A DNA stretch of 18,539 bases from Mesorhizobium sp. (GCA_019509685.1 JAEKLU010000233.1:1-18539), one strand, 5' to 3'; positions 7,744 through 14,825 are shown, counted from the first letter of the stretch. The notes: generated by a model from the letters alone, not told the origin. Numbers and translations are program-made.

Positions 7744-8096
7744 TTTTTTTCACTTTCTGCCGGCTCTCAAATCGCCAGCTCTATTTTCAGACTTTAGTCG
7801 GTGTATCGAATAGGACCTGTCCCCCAACGGACCGCCCAGAGTCAGTAACGCAACGAGACTCAATACCGGATGATGTTTCAGTGCGTTGTGCGGACGCGCA
7901 AGTTAGGAATTCTAATAGCTATAATGGACGCATTATAGCACGGTACGCCCGGCGAACAGCGTAAAGGCGTGTTGCAGCACTTCGATTTGCGCCGAAAGTT
8001 GCTGAAATCCAAGTCCAGAGCAAGTCCACAACCAGCAAGTGTGGTCAGCGAGATACAATCCGCCATGTCTGATTCGACATTCTTATTACCGATCGC
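7744..8096. other. Intergenic region upstream of mucR, with a perfect inverted repeat
   Basis: About 350 bases without a supportable gene, less G+C-rich than the surroundings. It starts with an A+T-rich block next to the mucR start (CAATTTTTTTCAC, then CTCTATTTTCAGAC), suitable for MucR-type self-binding. At 7918-7939 lies a perfect palindrome: GCTATAATG, loop GACG, CATTATAGC. The short frames here have no ribosome sites or recognisable content. The mucR promoter must lie in this region. Confidence 0.5.
7918..7939. promoter_or_regulatory. Perfect 9-bp inverted repeat containing TATAAT on both strands
   Basis: Arms GCTATAATG and CATTATAGC around GACG. Each arm places a consensus -10 hexamer TATAAT in opposite orientation. 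It may be an operator or a symmetric promoter element for mucR (about 175 bases away). No good -35 was found at 16-18 bases on either strand, so promoter function is uncertain. Confidence 0.35.
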
Positions 8097-8306
8097 TCAT
8101 TTTGCGGCGACATTGCCCCTGAGCTCCGCTGGCGGCCCGTCGTCGAGTATCTCCAGCACGCGCTTCCAGCGCGCGCAACGGCTGAAGTCCTTCTGCTCGA
8201 TGGCCTTTTCCGCCTTCAACGCCGCATAGAGCGGCGCCTCGGCGCCGAACTCCCTTTGCAGCCAGCGCGCCTCCTGCCTGGCGCGGCGTTCATCCTCGTC
8301 AACCAT
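8097..8306 (-). CDS. Small charged helical protein, 69 aa, third gene of the oxygenase operon
   Basis: The ATG at 8306 overlaps the 3' end of the exporter gene by 8 bases (ATGGTTGA), which suggests translational coupling. The frame extends further upstream, but those codons lie antiparallel-free inside the exporter gene in another frame and give unlikely residues. The protein starts MVDEDERRARQEARWLQREF and contains AALKAEKAIEQKDFSRCARW, then ends in a Pro/Gly-rich tail. It is predicted soluble, strongly helical and highly charged, with one Cys. I do not recognise a named family. Its tight coupling suggests it works with the oxygenase or the exporter. Confidence 0.65.
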   Translation of the reverse strand: MVDEDERRARQEARWLQREFGAEAPLYAALKAEKAIEQKDFSRCARWKRVLEILDDGPPAELRGNVAAK

Positions 8307-9369
8307 CGTCCTGGGCATCATCCTTGGCCTCCATACCTTCGATGCCGACCGCAAGGCAGCTGCCGATGACGAGGACAGCGCCGGCAATCGCGGTCCTCGA
8401 CAGGCTTTCGCCCGACAGCGCCAGTAGAAACGTCGACGCGATCGGCGTCAGATAGGCGACGATCGCGATCCTGCCGCCCCGGTCGAGTTTTGCCGCGCGC
8501 GACCAACAGTAGTAGCCGAGCCCCATCGGACCGGCGCCGAGATAGAGCCCGAGCAAGAGGTCGACAGCGGCCGGAAGGGCGACACCATCATACAGGCACC
8601 AGGCAAAAGTCAGCGCGATACCTGCCAGCGCCGAGGGCAGCAGCAGGCGCTCGGGCGCCACGCCGAGGCGGCCAACCACGAGCGAGTAGAAAGCCATGCA
8701 GAGCGCCGAGCCGAAAGCCGCGCAATAACCGGCAAGACTGCCGCCCTCGAACCAGGCCCTTTCGAACCAGGAATGCGTGCGGCCGCCCGACATGACCAAG
8801 GCCACGCCGACGAAGCCGGCCATTGCCGCAAGCGCAAGCAGCAAGGGGCGGCGCGGGCGGCCAAACACGATGACCGCTGCGGCGAGCATCAATGGCCAGG
8901 TATAGGCGACAAGATTGGCCTCGATGACCGGCATGGAAGCAAAGGCGATGTATTGCAGCATCATGGTGCCGACCAGGCCGATGAAACCGACGACATAGGC
9001 AGTGAGCGCAGGCCTTTCCTTCTCCCCTTGTAGGAGAAGACGGCCGGGCGCGGCGCTGGAGCCATCCGCCTCGGCGCCGGGCGATCCAACTTCCCCCGCA
9101 AGGGGGGATGGAAAGAGCCTGATCAGCGCAAACACCAAGGCAGCGCCGCAGAATTGCAGGAACTGCACGTGCGAGACCGGATATTCGGCAAGCAGCGTCT
9201 TGCCGACAGCAGCGTTGGTGGCCCACAGCCCGACCGCGCCGAAAGCGAAACCCAGCGCTCCCTTCGGGGCGCTGGACCGATTGATCTCCTGGTTTTCGGC
9301 CATGACCGAAACGGGGTTCAGCGACGCCATTTGCGACTGTCCCGCAACGGTATCACGGCTTCCTACCAT
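8299..9369 (-). CDS. EamA/DMT-superfamily exporter with an in-frame repeat insertion
   Basis: A drug/metabolite-type transporter (RhaT/EamA fold) with about ten hydrophobic helices in two EamA halves. The first starts at GALGFAFGAVGLWATNAAVG; the second begins around GGSLAGYCAAFGSALCMAFY and ends with YLTPIASTFLLALSGESLS, a typical EamA ending. Family role: export of amino acids or other small metabolites across the inner membrane. The start is uncertain. ATG 9369 overlaps the oxygenase stop (ATGGTAG) and has GAGGG about 4 bases upstream; ATGs at 9330 and 9303 (MAENQEINRSS) are alternatives. Oddity: between predicted TM2 (ends ALIRLF) and TM3 (starts ALTAYVV) are about 33 low-complexity residues (SPLAGEVGSPGAEADGSSAA and onward to GEKERP), encoded by a palindromic repeat at about 9016-9117. 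Confidence 0.88.
   Translation of the reverse strand: MVGSRDTVAGQSQMASLNPVSVMAENQEINRSSAPKGALGFAFGAVGLWATNAAVGKTLLAEYPVSHVQFLQFCGAALVFALIRLFPSPLAGEVGSPGAEADGSSAAPGRLLLQGEKERPALTAYVVGFIGLVGTMMLQYIAFASMPVIEANLVAYTWPLMLAAAVIVFGRPRRPLLLALAAMAGFVGVALVMSGGRTHSWFERAWFEGGSLAGYCAAFGSALCMAFYSLVVGRLGVAPERLLLPSALAGIALTFAWCLYDGVALPAAVDLLLGLYLGAGPMGLGYYCWSRAAKLDRGGRIAIVAYLTPIASTFLLALSGESLSRTAIAGAVLVIGSCLAVGIEGMEAKDDAQDDG
9016..9117. repeat. Palindromic repeat inserted in frame within the exporter gene
   Basis: Left end CTTCTCC-CCTTGTA-GGAGAAG and right end CCCCC-GCAA-GGGGG are two hairpins flanking a G+C-rich core. Sequences of this type (C-rich run, short loop, G-rich run) are widespread intergenic palindromes in Mesorhizobium and relatives. 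Here it is read through without a stop as part of a transporter loop. The 12007-12146 element has related ends but a different core. The boundaries are approximate. Confidence 0.6.
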
Positions 9370-10196
9370 GTGTCCCTCGCGCCGCCCGAGACCGGCTCGG
9401 CGCCCGGCTGCGGCACCGGATGCTCCTCGGCGTGGCGGCGGTAGGCGGGCAGTTGGTTGGTCCACACGTCCTCGGCAAGCTCGTCGACCCAGGCGCGGTC
9501 GTGGTCGTTGTCGGCGGCGAGATAGAACATGCGGTTGTCGTCGACATAGGGCTTGGTCGCCGAGCGCTGGTTGAGCACCAGGGTGACGCGCTCGCCGAGC
9601 TGGATCGGCGCGGTGCGGTGAAGCACGCCGAGGAACTGGCCAAGCGTGGCGTAGTTCATCTTGTGGTCGATGCGCATGATCTTGTTGCGGGGAATGTCGC
9701 GGCCGGATTCCAGGATTGACCGGCCGGTCTCAGAATCGTCGCAATAGATTTCAAGATGGCCGCCGATAAGGGGATCGCTGATCGAAAGTGGAATGAGTTC
9801 CGTCACCGGAACGCCATCGCAGTGCCACTCAACGGCACCGTCCCTGGGGTTCATGAAGGTGACGGTCGAGCCGACGATCGACAGCGGATAGGGTTCGAGC
9901 TTGGTGCCCATCATGTCGGAAAGCCTTTCCAGGCGCAGCTTGTCGTGCAAAAGCTCCTTGATCTCCGGAATATACCGGTCGGCGCCGGTAATGAAAGTGA
10001 GGTCGAGATGCTTGTGCACGGCATGGCTGGCCTTCAGCTTCAGAGCAGCTTGCTCGATCGCGGCAAGCAGGTCTGGATCATAGCCGTGACGATACTGAGC
10101 GACCCCGAAGGTCGACACTTTCCACGACGTCTCATGGCCAATGATGGCTTCTCGGCTCATTGCGCAACGCAGTTCGGGAATTGTATGGGCGTTCAT
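9363..10196 (-). CDS. Fe(II)/2-oxoglutarate-dependent oxygenase-like protein
   Basis: 277 residues. The ATG at 10196 is chosen because GGAGA lies about 7 bases upstream; the frame's TTG at 10211 is part of that ribosome site. Seen: a double-stranded beta-helix pattern with H125-x-D127 (EWHCDGVPVTELIPL), then GGHLEIY, then distal His193 (GVLHRTAP) with Arg203 in GERVTLVLNQRS as the likely 2-oxoglutarate ligand. These are the H-x-D...H...R marks of Fe(II)/2OG oxygenases. The 68-residue His-to-His spacing recalls, from memory, the BesD-type amino-acid halogenases and hydroxylases; Asp (not Gly) in H-x-D predicts hydroxylation. The protein is cytoplasmic, with no signal peptide. It is first in an operon with an EamA exporter and divergent from a LysR regulator. 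Substrate unknown; a small amino acid is a reasonable inference. Confidence 0.75.
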   Translation of the reverse strand: MNAHTIPELRCAMSREAIIGHETSWKVSTFGVAQYRHGYDPDLLAAIEQAALKLKASHAVHKHLDLTFITGADRYIPEIKELLHDKLRLERLSDMMGTKLEPYPLSIVGSTVTFMNPRDGAVEWHCDGVPVTELIPLSISDPLIGGHLEIYCDDSETGRSILESGRDIPRNKIMRIDHKMNYATLGQFLGVLHRTAPIQLGERVTLVLNQRSATKPYVDDNRMFYLAADNDHDRAWVDELAEDVWTNQLPAYRRHAEEHPVPQPGAEPVSGGARDTW

Positions 10197-10309
10197 TTTT
10201 ATTTTCTCCAAGGTGGGGGCAACACTTGGTAAACAGTCAATTAATCGCCTACCCCTGTAAATTTAGGAATGCTGGTGCTAGCGTAAGCGCAGCTTAAGGT
10301 CCAAAGCCC
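10197..10309. promoter_or_regulatory. Divergent promoter region, oxygenase operon / LysR regulator
   Basis: 113 bases between divergent starts (ATG 10196 on the minus strand, GTG 10310 on the plus strand). The A+T-rich centre contains TAAATTTA, and GCTAGC and CTTAAG lie nearer the regulator. LysR proteins typically bind such shared regions at T-N11-A sites to repress themselves and activate the divergent operon. No single site can be fixed by eye. Confidence 0.45.
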
Positions 10310-11278
10310 GTGCGTCTGCTCAGTCAGGTCAACCTCAACTCGCTGAAAATCGTGGAAAGCGCCGCGAGGCATAAGAATTTCACGCGCGCCGGCGAGGAGC
10401 AGTTCATCACCGCCTCGGCCGTCAGCCAGCGGGTGAAAAGCCTGGAGGACCAGCTGCGCTTCAAGATCTTCGAGCGCGGCGGCAATGCGGTGTCGCTGAC
10501 GCCGGAGGGCGAGACCTATGTGGCGCGCGTTCGCGAGGCGCTGGAGCGGATCGTGGCGGCCAGCATGGAGGCCACCGGCCAGTCGCAGGCGCATGTGCTG
10601 AGACTCTGCGTCTTGCCGACTTTCGCGGCGCGCTGGCTGTTTCCGAGGCTCTTGAGCTTCCAGCGGCAGTTTCCCGATATCGAGATGCGGGTGTCGACCT
10701 CCTATGCCACGCATGAATTCTCGACCTCGGAATACGATCTCGAGATCCGCTACGGCGACGGCAATTTTCCCGGCCTGCTCTCGGACCTGCTGTTCAAGGA
10801 GGATCTGACGCCGGTGTGCAGCCGCAAGCTGTTCCACGAGGTGCTGGGCGACAAGCCGTTGTCGAAGGTGACGCCGGAGGATCTGCGCTACTTCACGCTG
10901 CTTCACTCCGACACCTGCACGCAGAACTGGCAGTCGTGGCTGGGCTTTGCCGGCGCAAGCTTCGTGCTCGGCGAAACCAGAAGCGCCTATTTCGATAGCT
11001 GCATGATGTCCTACGAGGCGGCCAATGCCGGCATGGGCTTTGCCGTCGCCAACCGCGCCTATATGGCAAGCGACATCCGCGCCGAGCGCCTGGTGGCGCC
11101 CTTCGCCGTGCACCATCCCAACACCGCCGGCTGGTATTTCGTCAGCCCGCTCAAGACGCTCGGCACGCGCAAGGTGGAGCTGTTCAAGCAGTGGATCATG
11201 GCCGAGGCGGCGCTGACGCAACGCCAGCTCGACCTCGAGATCGCCAATGTGCCGGTGAGGCGATCGGCGCTGGCGTGA
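10310..11278 (+). CDS. LysR-family transcriptional regulator (GcvA-like)
   Basis: 322 residues starting at GTG 10310. An in-frame TAA at 10295-10297 rules out a longer form, and AAGGTC nearby is a modest ribosome site. The N-terminal winged HTH is plain: LNSLKIVESAARHKNFTRAG, then ITASAVSQRVKSLEDQL, then LTPEGETYVARVREALERI. The C-terminal half is an effector-binding domain (LRLCVLPTFAARWLFPRLL, then EYDLEIRYGDGNFPG), which fits GcvA-like members. By its divergent position it is the likely regulator of the oxygenase/exporter operon. The inducer may be the oxygenase substrate or product (inference). Confidence 0.93.
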   Translation: MRLLSQVNLNSLKIVESAARHKNFTRAGEEQFITASAVSQRVKSLEDQLRFKIFERGGNAVSLTPEGETYVARVREALERIVAASMEATGQSQAHVLRLCVLPTFAARWLFPRLLSFQRQFPDIEMRVSTSYATHEFSTSEYDLEIRYGDGNFPGLLSDLLFKEDLTPVCSRKLFHEVLGDKPLSKVTPEDLRYFTLLHSDTCTQNWQSWLGFAGASFVLGETRSAYFDSCMMSYEAANAGMGFAVANRAYMASDIRAERLVAPFAVHHPNTAGWYFVSPLKTLGTRKVELFKQWIMAEAALTQRQLDLEIANVPVRRSALA

Positions 11279-11437
11279 GACGCCAGCCTTCCTCGCGCAA
11301 ACACCACCAGCAGATTTTGGGATTTTCTTCCGCCGTTTCAGGCCGTCTCGATCTGTAGCCGGCTGGTGCGGTCGCACCATGACGCAAGGGCGAGACTCAG
11401 CTATCTTGGATTGCGCGGCGGGCCTGATTTCCCGCTT

Positions 11438-11476
11438 GGCCGGCGCTATCCAGCTTCCTCCCAAGCAGCGCCGGCC
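11438..11476 (+). terminator. Candidate terminator hairpin after the LysR gene
   Basis: A perfect 10-bp stem GGCCGGCGCT...AGCGCCGGCC with an inner GCTT/AAGC stem, followed on the plus strand by TTCTTCTGTG. It lies 160 bases after the LysR stop and 42 bases beyond the 3' end of the convergent lipoprotein gene, so it may serve both. The U-run is imperfect. Confidence 0.5.
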
Positions 11477-11517
11477 TTCTTCTGTGCGGCGCTGCTTCCT
11501 CCGTCAACATTCCAGAA

Positions 11518-11700
11518 TCACTGCTTCGGCGGCGTGCCCTGCTGATCACCGCCGGTGCTTGATTGGGGCACCGGGTTCTTGTCGACCTGCGGGTTCTGGT
11601 TGACTTCGCCGCCCGCCGCCTTGGTCGGCGGCGTGCTGTTGTCGCAGGCGGCGAGCGCAAGCCCTGCCGCGACAGCCAGCAGCACAGGAAGTTTCGTCAT
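11518..11700 (-). CDS. Small lipoprotein, 60 aa
   Basis: The ATG at 11700 has a near-perfect ribosome site AAGGAGGT about 5 bases upstream, so the longer in-frame extension is rejected. The protein begins MTKLPVLLAVAAGLALAACD: a short basic start, a hydrophobic core and lipobox L-A-A-C with lipidated Cys19. Asp20 follows the Cys; in E. coli Asp at +2 retains lipoproteins in the inner membrane, but the rule may differ in Rhizobiales. The mature part is about 42 residues, low complexity and polar (Gln, Asn, Pro, Thr, Gly), with no fold. The function is unknown. It is divergent from the 55-aa membrane protein gene. Confidence 0.8.
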   Translation of the reverse strand: MTKLPVLLAVAAGLALAACDNSTPPTKAAGGEVNQNPQVDKNPVPQSSTGGDQQGTPPKQ

Positions 11701-11772
11701 GACGACCTCCTTCGTTCGCTCCCTCGAATTGAGAGCAAACGAGAGGGTGACGGTTTGGTTGCCTTGTTGGTG

Positions 11773-11797
11773 GGAACCAATCGCGCGGGTTCCGGTT
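11773..11797 (+). promoter_or_regulatory. Possible EcfG-type promoter upstream of the 55-aa gene
   Basis: GGAAC (11773-11777), 16 bases, GGTT (11794-11797). The alphaproteobacterial general-stress sigma factor EcfG recognises GGAAC-N16/17-CGTT; one base of the second box differs. The predicted start is about 11803, giving a 30-base leader. It overlaps an inverted pair GGAACC/GGTTCC, which alone could explain the boxes. Confidence 0.35.
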
Positions 11798-11833
11798 GAC
11801 CTGCCAACGATCCAACCACTTGAGGAGATGATC

Positions 11834-12001
11834 ATGTTCCGACTGCTGCTGACCGGCCTGTTCGCCTACACCGCCTATCGCGTCACGATGCGGATCATCG
11901 AGGAAGTGCCCAGCACTGTCGCCCCGCTGGAGATGCCGGGCGATGAGAGGCGAACGCTGCGGCGACAGTCGGCGAGGATGGGTGTCGCACCGAAGCGGTA
12001 G
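11834..12001 (+). CDS. Small membrane-anchored protein, 55 aa
   Basis: The ATG at 11834 has GAGGAG (11822-11827) 6 bases upstream; the in-frame ATG at 11828 is too close to that site. The protein starts MFRLLLTGLFAYTAYRVTMR, a single hydrophobic helix, followed by an acidic Pro-containing stretch and a basic C-terminus (ERRTLRRQSARMGVAPKR). It is probably an inner-membrane protein with a cytoplasmic or periplasmic basic tail. There are no known domains. It is divergent from the lipoprotein gene. Confidence 0.65.
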   Translation: MFRLLLTGLFAYTAYRVTMRIIEEVPSTVAPLEMPGDERRTLRRQSARMGVAPKR

Positions 12002-12006
12002 ACGTT

Positions 12007-12146
12007 AGCTGATCTTCCCCGCTCGTGGGGGACAGGTAGCGCCCTCCCTACCTTTGGCGGGCGAGGAACCCAAGCTTGATGTGTCGGCGGGACAGCGCCC
12101 CTCTCTGCCCTGCCGGGCATCTCCCCCACGAGGGGGGAGATCAGCT
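12007..12146. repeat. 140-bp palindromic repeat element with inverted termini
   Basis: The ends are near-perfect inverted repeats: AGCTGATCTTCCCC on the left, and AGCTGATCTCCCCC as the complement of the right end. The right end also contains the hairpin CTCCCCC-ACGA-GGGGGGAG and the left end TCCCC-GCTCG-TGGGGGA. There is no open reading frame. It looks like a member of the non-coding palindromic repeat families found between genes in Mesorhizobium. It begins 6 bases after the stop of the 55-aa gene, so it may end or stabilise that mRNA. Confidence 0.65.
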
Positions 12147-12233
12147 GTCTCGCCGGCTTTCGCCAAGCGCCGAGGTAAGGCAGATCGGCTGTATCCCCGT
12201 TGCGAACAAAGCGGAAACGATGCTTGATGGGCG

Positions 12234-14315
12234 ATGAACCTTGCTGCCCGTGATTCGTCCTTTGAAACACCCGCCTATCTTGCCCGGCTGAACGACGAGC
12301 AGCGGCTGGCGGTGGTGCATGGCGACGGCAAGGTGGCGGCGCCGCTGCTGGTGATCGCCGGCGCCGGCTCCGGCAAGACCAACACTCTGGCGCATCGCGT
12401 GGCGCATCTGATCGTCAAGGGCGCCGATCCGCGCCGCATCCTGTTGATGACCTTCTCGCGCCGCGCGGCGTCCGAGATGGCCAAGCGCGTCGAGCGCATC
12501 GCCGGCGAGGTGCTGGGCCGCGATGCCGCCATCATCGCCGATGCGCTGGCCTGGACCGGCACCTTCCACGGCATCGGCGCCAGGCTGTTGCGCGACTATG
12601 CCGAGCAGATCGGCCTTGAGGCGGCCTTCACCATCCATGACCGCGAGGATTCCGCCGATCTGATGAACCTTGCCCGGCATGAGCTCGGTTTTTCCAAGAC
12701 CGAAAGCCGCTTCCCGACGAAAAGCACTTGCCTGCAGATCTATTCGCGCGCGGTGAACGCGCAGGCGCCGCTGGGCGAAGTGCTGGGTTCGGCCTTCCCC
12801 TGGTGCGCAGCCTGGGCGGATCAGCTGAAGGAGCTGTTTGCGGCTTACGTCGAGGCCAAGCAGGCGCAGAACGTTCTCGATTACGACGACCTCCTGCTCT
12901 ACTGGGCACAAATGTCGGCCGAGCCGGAGATTGCGGCGCATCTTTCCTCGCGCTTCGATCATGTGCTGGTCGACGAATACCAGGATACCAACCGCCTGCA
13001 GGCCTCGATCCTTTTGGCGCTGAAGCCGGACGGCACCGGCTTGACCGTGGTCGGCGACGACGCGCAGTCGATCTATTCCTTCCGCGCCGCGGAAGTGCGC
13101 AACATCCTCGATTTCCCAAAGCAGTTCGCGCAAGGCGCCGAGATCGTCATGCTGGAGCGCAATTACCGCTCGACCGAGACGATCCTGGCCGCCGCCAACA
13201 AGGTGATCGGCGAGGCCAGCGAGCGCTTCACCAAGAATCTGTGGACCGAGCGCCGGTCGTCGCACAAGCCGCAACTGGTCAGCGTGCGCGACGAGGGCGA
13301 GCAGGCCAACTACGTCTGCCAGGCGATCCTTGCCGAGCGCGAGGCCGGCACGGCGCTGAAGGCGCAGGCTGTGCTGTTCCGCACCTCTAGCCACAGCGGG
13401 CCGCTGGAAGTGGAGCTGACGCGCCGCAACATCCCGTTCGTCAAATTCGGCGGCCTGAAATTCCTCGACGCCGCCCATGTCAAGGACATGCTGGCGATGC
13501 TGCGCTTCGCCGAAAACCCGCGCGACCGTGTCGCCGGTTTCCGCGTGCTGCAGCTCATGCCCGGCATCGGACCTTCGGCCGCCTCGCAGATCGTCGAGGC
13601 GATGGCGACGTCGCTGGACGAGACGCTGGGCCTGGCCCGCTTCCGGCCTCCGCAGCGCGCGGCCGGGGACTGGCCGGTGTTCCTCGATATCTACAGCGGG
13701 CTGCGCACCGGCCCCAAATGGCCGGCCGACCTGGAGCGGATCAGGCTGTGGTACGAACCGCATATGGAGCGCATCCATGAGGACGCGATCACGCGGCGCG
13801 CCGACCTGCTGCAGCTCGAGCAGATCGCGTCCGGCTATCCGTCACGCGAGCGTTTCCTGACCGAGCTGACGCTCGATCCGCCGGACGCCACCAGCGACCA
13901 GGCCGGGCCACCGCATCGCGACGAGGATTATCTCATCCTGTCGACCATCCATTCGGCCAAGGGCCAGGAGTGGAAGAATGTTTTTGTGCTCAACACCGTC
14001 GACGGCTGCATCCCGGCCGATCTCGGCGTCGGCACCAAGGAGGACATCGAGGAAGAACGCCGGCTGCTCTATGTGGCGATGACGCGGGCCAAGGACAGCC
14101 TGCATCTGGTGGTGCCGCAGCGCTTTTATCCGCACAACCAGGCGGCGCGCGGCGACCGCCATGTCTATGCCTCGCGCACCCGCTTCATCCCGGCATCGAT
14201 GCTGTCGGCCTTCGAGCAGTCGTCCTGGGCAAGTGCGGCGCTCAAGGACGACCCGCGCCAGAGGCCAGGGGTCAAGGTCGATCTCGGCGCGCGCATGCGC
14301 GGCATGTGGAAATAG
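12234..14315 (+). CDS. UvrD/Rep-family superfamily-1 DNA helicase
   Basis: A 693-residue helicase with the full set of SF1A motifs: Q-motif LNDEQRLAV (19-27), Walker A GAGSGKT (43-49), Ia LLMTFSRRAASEM, II DEYQD (247-251), III VVGDDAQSIYSFRAA, IV LERNYRST, V STIHSAKGQEWKNVFV and VI EERRLLYVAMTRAKDSL (about 610-625). Members unwind DNA 3'-5' with ATP in repair and replication restart. At 693 residues it is close to UvrD/Rep/PcrA length, and the C-terminal basic tail (GARMRGMWK) is short. No nuclease motif of the AddA/RecB type is seen, so it is a stand-alone helicase, and rhizobial genomes commonly hold several. The ATG at 12234 gives the complete Q-motif, but its ribosome site is weak. A terminator follows at 14353. 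Confidence 0.95.
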   Translation: MNLAARDSSFETPAYLARLNDEQRLAVVHGDGKVAAPLLVIAGAGSGKTNTLAHRVAHLIVKGADPRRILLMTFSRRAASEMAKRVERIAGEVLGRDAAIIADALAWTGTFHGIGARLLRDYAEQIGLEAAFTIHDREDSADLMNLARHELGFSKTESRFPTKSTCLQIYSRAVNAQAPLGEVLGSAFPWCAAWADQLKELFAAYVEAKQAQNVLDYDDLLLYWAQMSAEPEIAAHLSSRFDHVLVDEYQDTNRLQASILLALKPDGTGLTVVGDDAQSIYSFRAAEVRNILDFPKQFAQGAEIVMLERNYRSTETILAAANKVIGEASERFTKNLWTERRSSHKPQLVSVRDEGEQANYVCQAILAEREAGTALKAQAVLFRTSSHSGPLEVELTRRNIPFVKFGGLKFLDAAHVKDMLAMLRFAENPRDRVAGFRVLQLMPGIGPSAASQIVEAMATSLDETLGLARFRPPQRAAGDWPVFLDIYSGLRTGPKWPADLERIRLWYEPHMERIHEDAITRRADLLQLEQIASGYPSRERFLTELTLDPPDATSDQAGPPHRDEDYLILSTIHSAKGQEWKNVFVLNTVDGCIPADLGVGTKEDIEEERRLLYVAMTRAKDSLHLVVPQRFYPHNQAARGDRHVYASRTRFIPASMLSAFEQSSWASAALKDDPRQRPGVKVDLGARMRGMWK

Positions 14316-14352
14316 GTCGCCAATCAGTAATGACGACCACGCTGAAGCATCC

Positions 14353-14379
14353 AAAGCCCTGTATTTGTTCGGGCTTTTT
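14353..14379 (+). terminator. Intrinsic terminator of the helicase gene
   Basis: A 7-bp stem AAAGCCC...GGGCTTT with an 11-base loop, running straight into TTTTT, starts 38 bases after the helicase stop. Confidence 0.8.
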
Positions 14380-14423
14380 GCCTTATCAGCAAAGAGCCGT
14401 CCGTCATTTCCAACAAACACCAT

Positions 14424-14449
14424 GGAACCTTCCACGGCGCCAAAAGGTT
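14424..14449 (+). promoter_or_regulatory. Possible EcfG-type promoter upstream of the His/Arg/Asp-rich protein
   Basis: GGAAC (14424-14428), 17 bases, GGTT (14446-14449), against the known consensus GGAAC-N16/17-CGTT. One mismatch. The transcript would start about 50 bases before the ATG at 14502. Confidence 0.4.
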
Positions 14450-14501
14450 TTCACGTCGCCATCACGATTTCGTTAAATGGTTCTAATAGAGGAGTGGGAT
14501 T

Positions 14502-14801
14502 ATGAAGACCCTTATGCTCGCGGTTGTTGCGGCTGCAATTTCCGTTTCGGCGCTTCCGGCAATGTCCGTGCCGTCGAAGGCGGCAAGCCTGGTGATCACC
14601 ACGGATAACGACAATATGCGCCATGATGACCGCTACTGGCGCCACCATCATCGCGACCGCGACCATTGGCGAGACCGCGACCGTTGGCGAGATCGCGACC
14701 GCTGGCACGACCGCAAATGCCGTGTGAAGATCGTGAAGCGCTGGCATCACGGGCACCCGGTGATCCGCGAGGTCAAGATCTGCAGGAGCAATGACTGGTA
14801 G
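14502..14801 (+). CDS. Secreted His/Arg/Asp-rich repeat protein, 99 aa
   Basis: The ATG at 14502 has AGAGGAG (14488-14494) 7 bases upstream. A signal peptide is clear: MKTLMLAVVAAAISVSALPA, with likely cleavage near residues 25-29 (SKA-A). The mature protein opens with a short polar stretch. It continues with tandem six-residue units of the type D-x-W-x-D-R (DHWRDR, DRWRDR, DRWHDR) after an HHH cluster, encoded by three 18-bp DNA repeats (14661-14714). It ends with a two-Cys segment (CRVKIVKRWHHGHPVIREVK, then IC) that could form a disulfide. The His/Asp richness would suit metal binding at the periplasm or surface (inference). I do not recognise a named domain. Confidence 0.8.
   Translation: MKTLMLAVVAAAISVSALPAMSVPSKAASLVITTDNDNMRHDDRYWRHHHRDRDHWRDRDRWRDRDRWHDRKCRVKIVKRWHHGHPVIREVKICRSNDW
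14661..14714 (+). repeat. Three tandem 18-bp repeats inside the His/Arg/Asp-rich gene
   Basis: Units at 14661, 14679 and 14697 (first unit GACCATTGGCGAGACCGC) differ at only a few positions. They encode D-x-W-x-D-R hexapeptides. Copy number could vary by slippage. Confidence 0.8.
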
Positions 14802-14825
14802 GTTTGCGAACTGGCCAGGCGTTTC

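Noticed and set aside
10241..11464. 407-codon open frame on the minus strand opposite the LysR gene
   Set aside because: Antisense shadow; the LysR HTH and effector domain on the plus strand are unmistakable.
12141..13778. 545-codon open frame on the minus strand opposite the helicase gene
   Set aside because: Antisense shadow of the UvrD-family gene; the motifs on the plus strand are complete.
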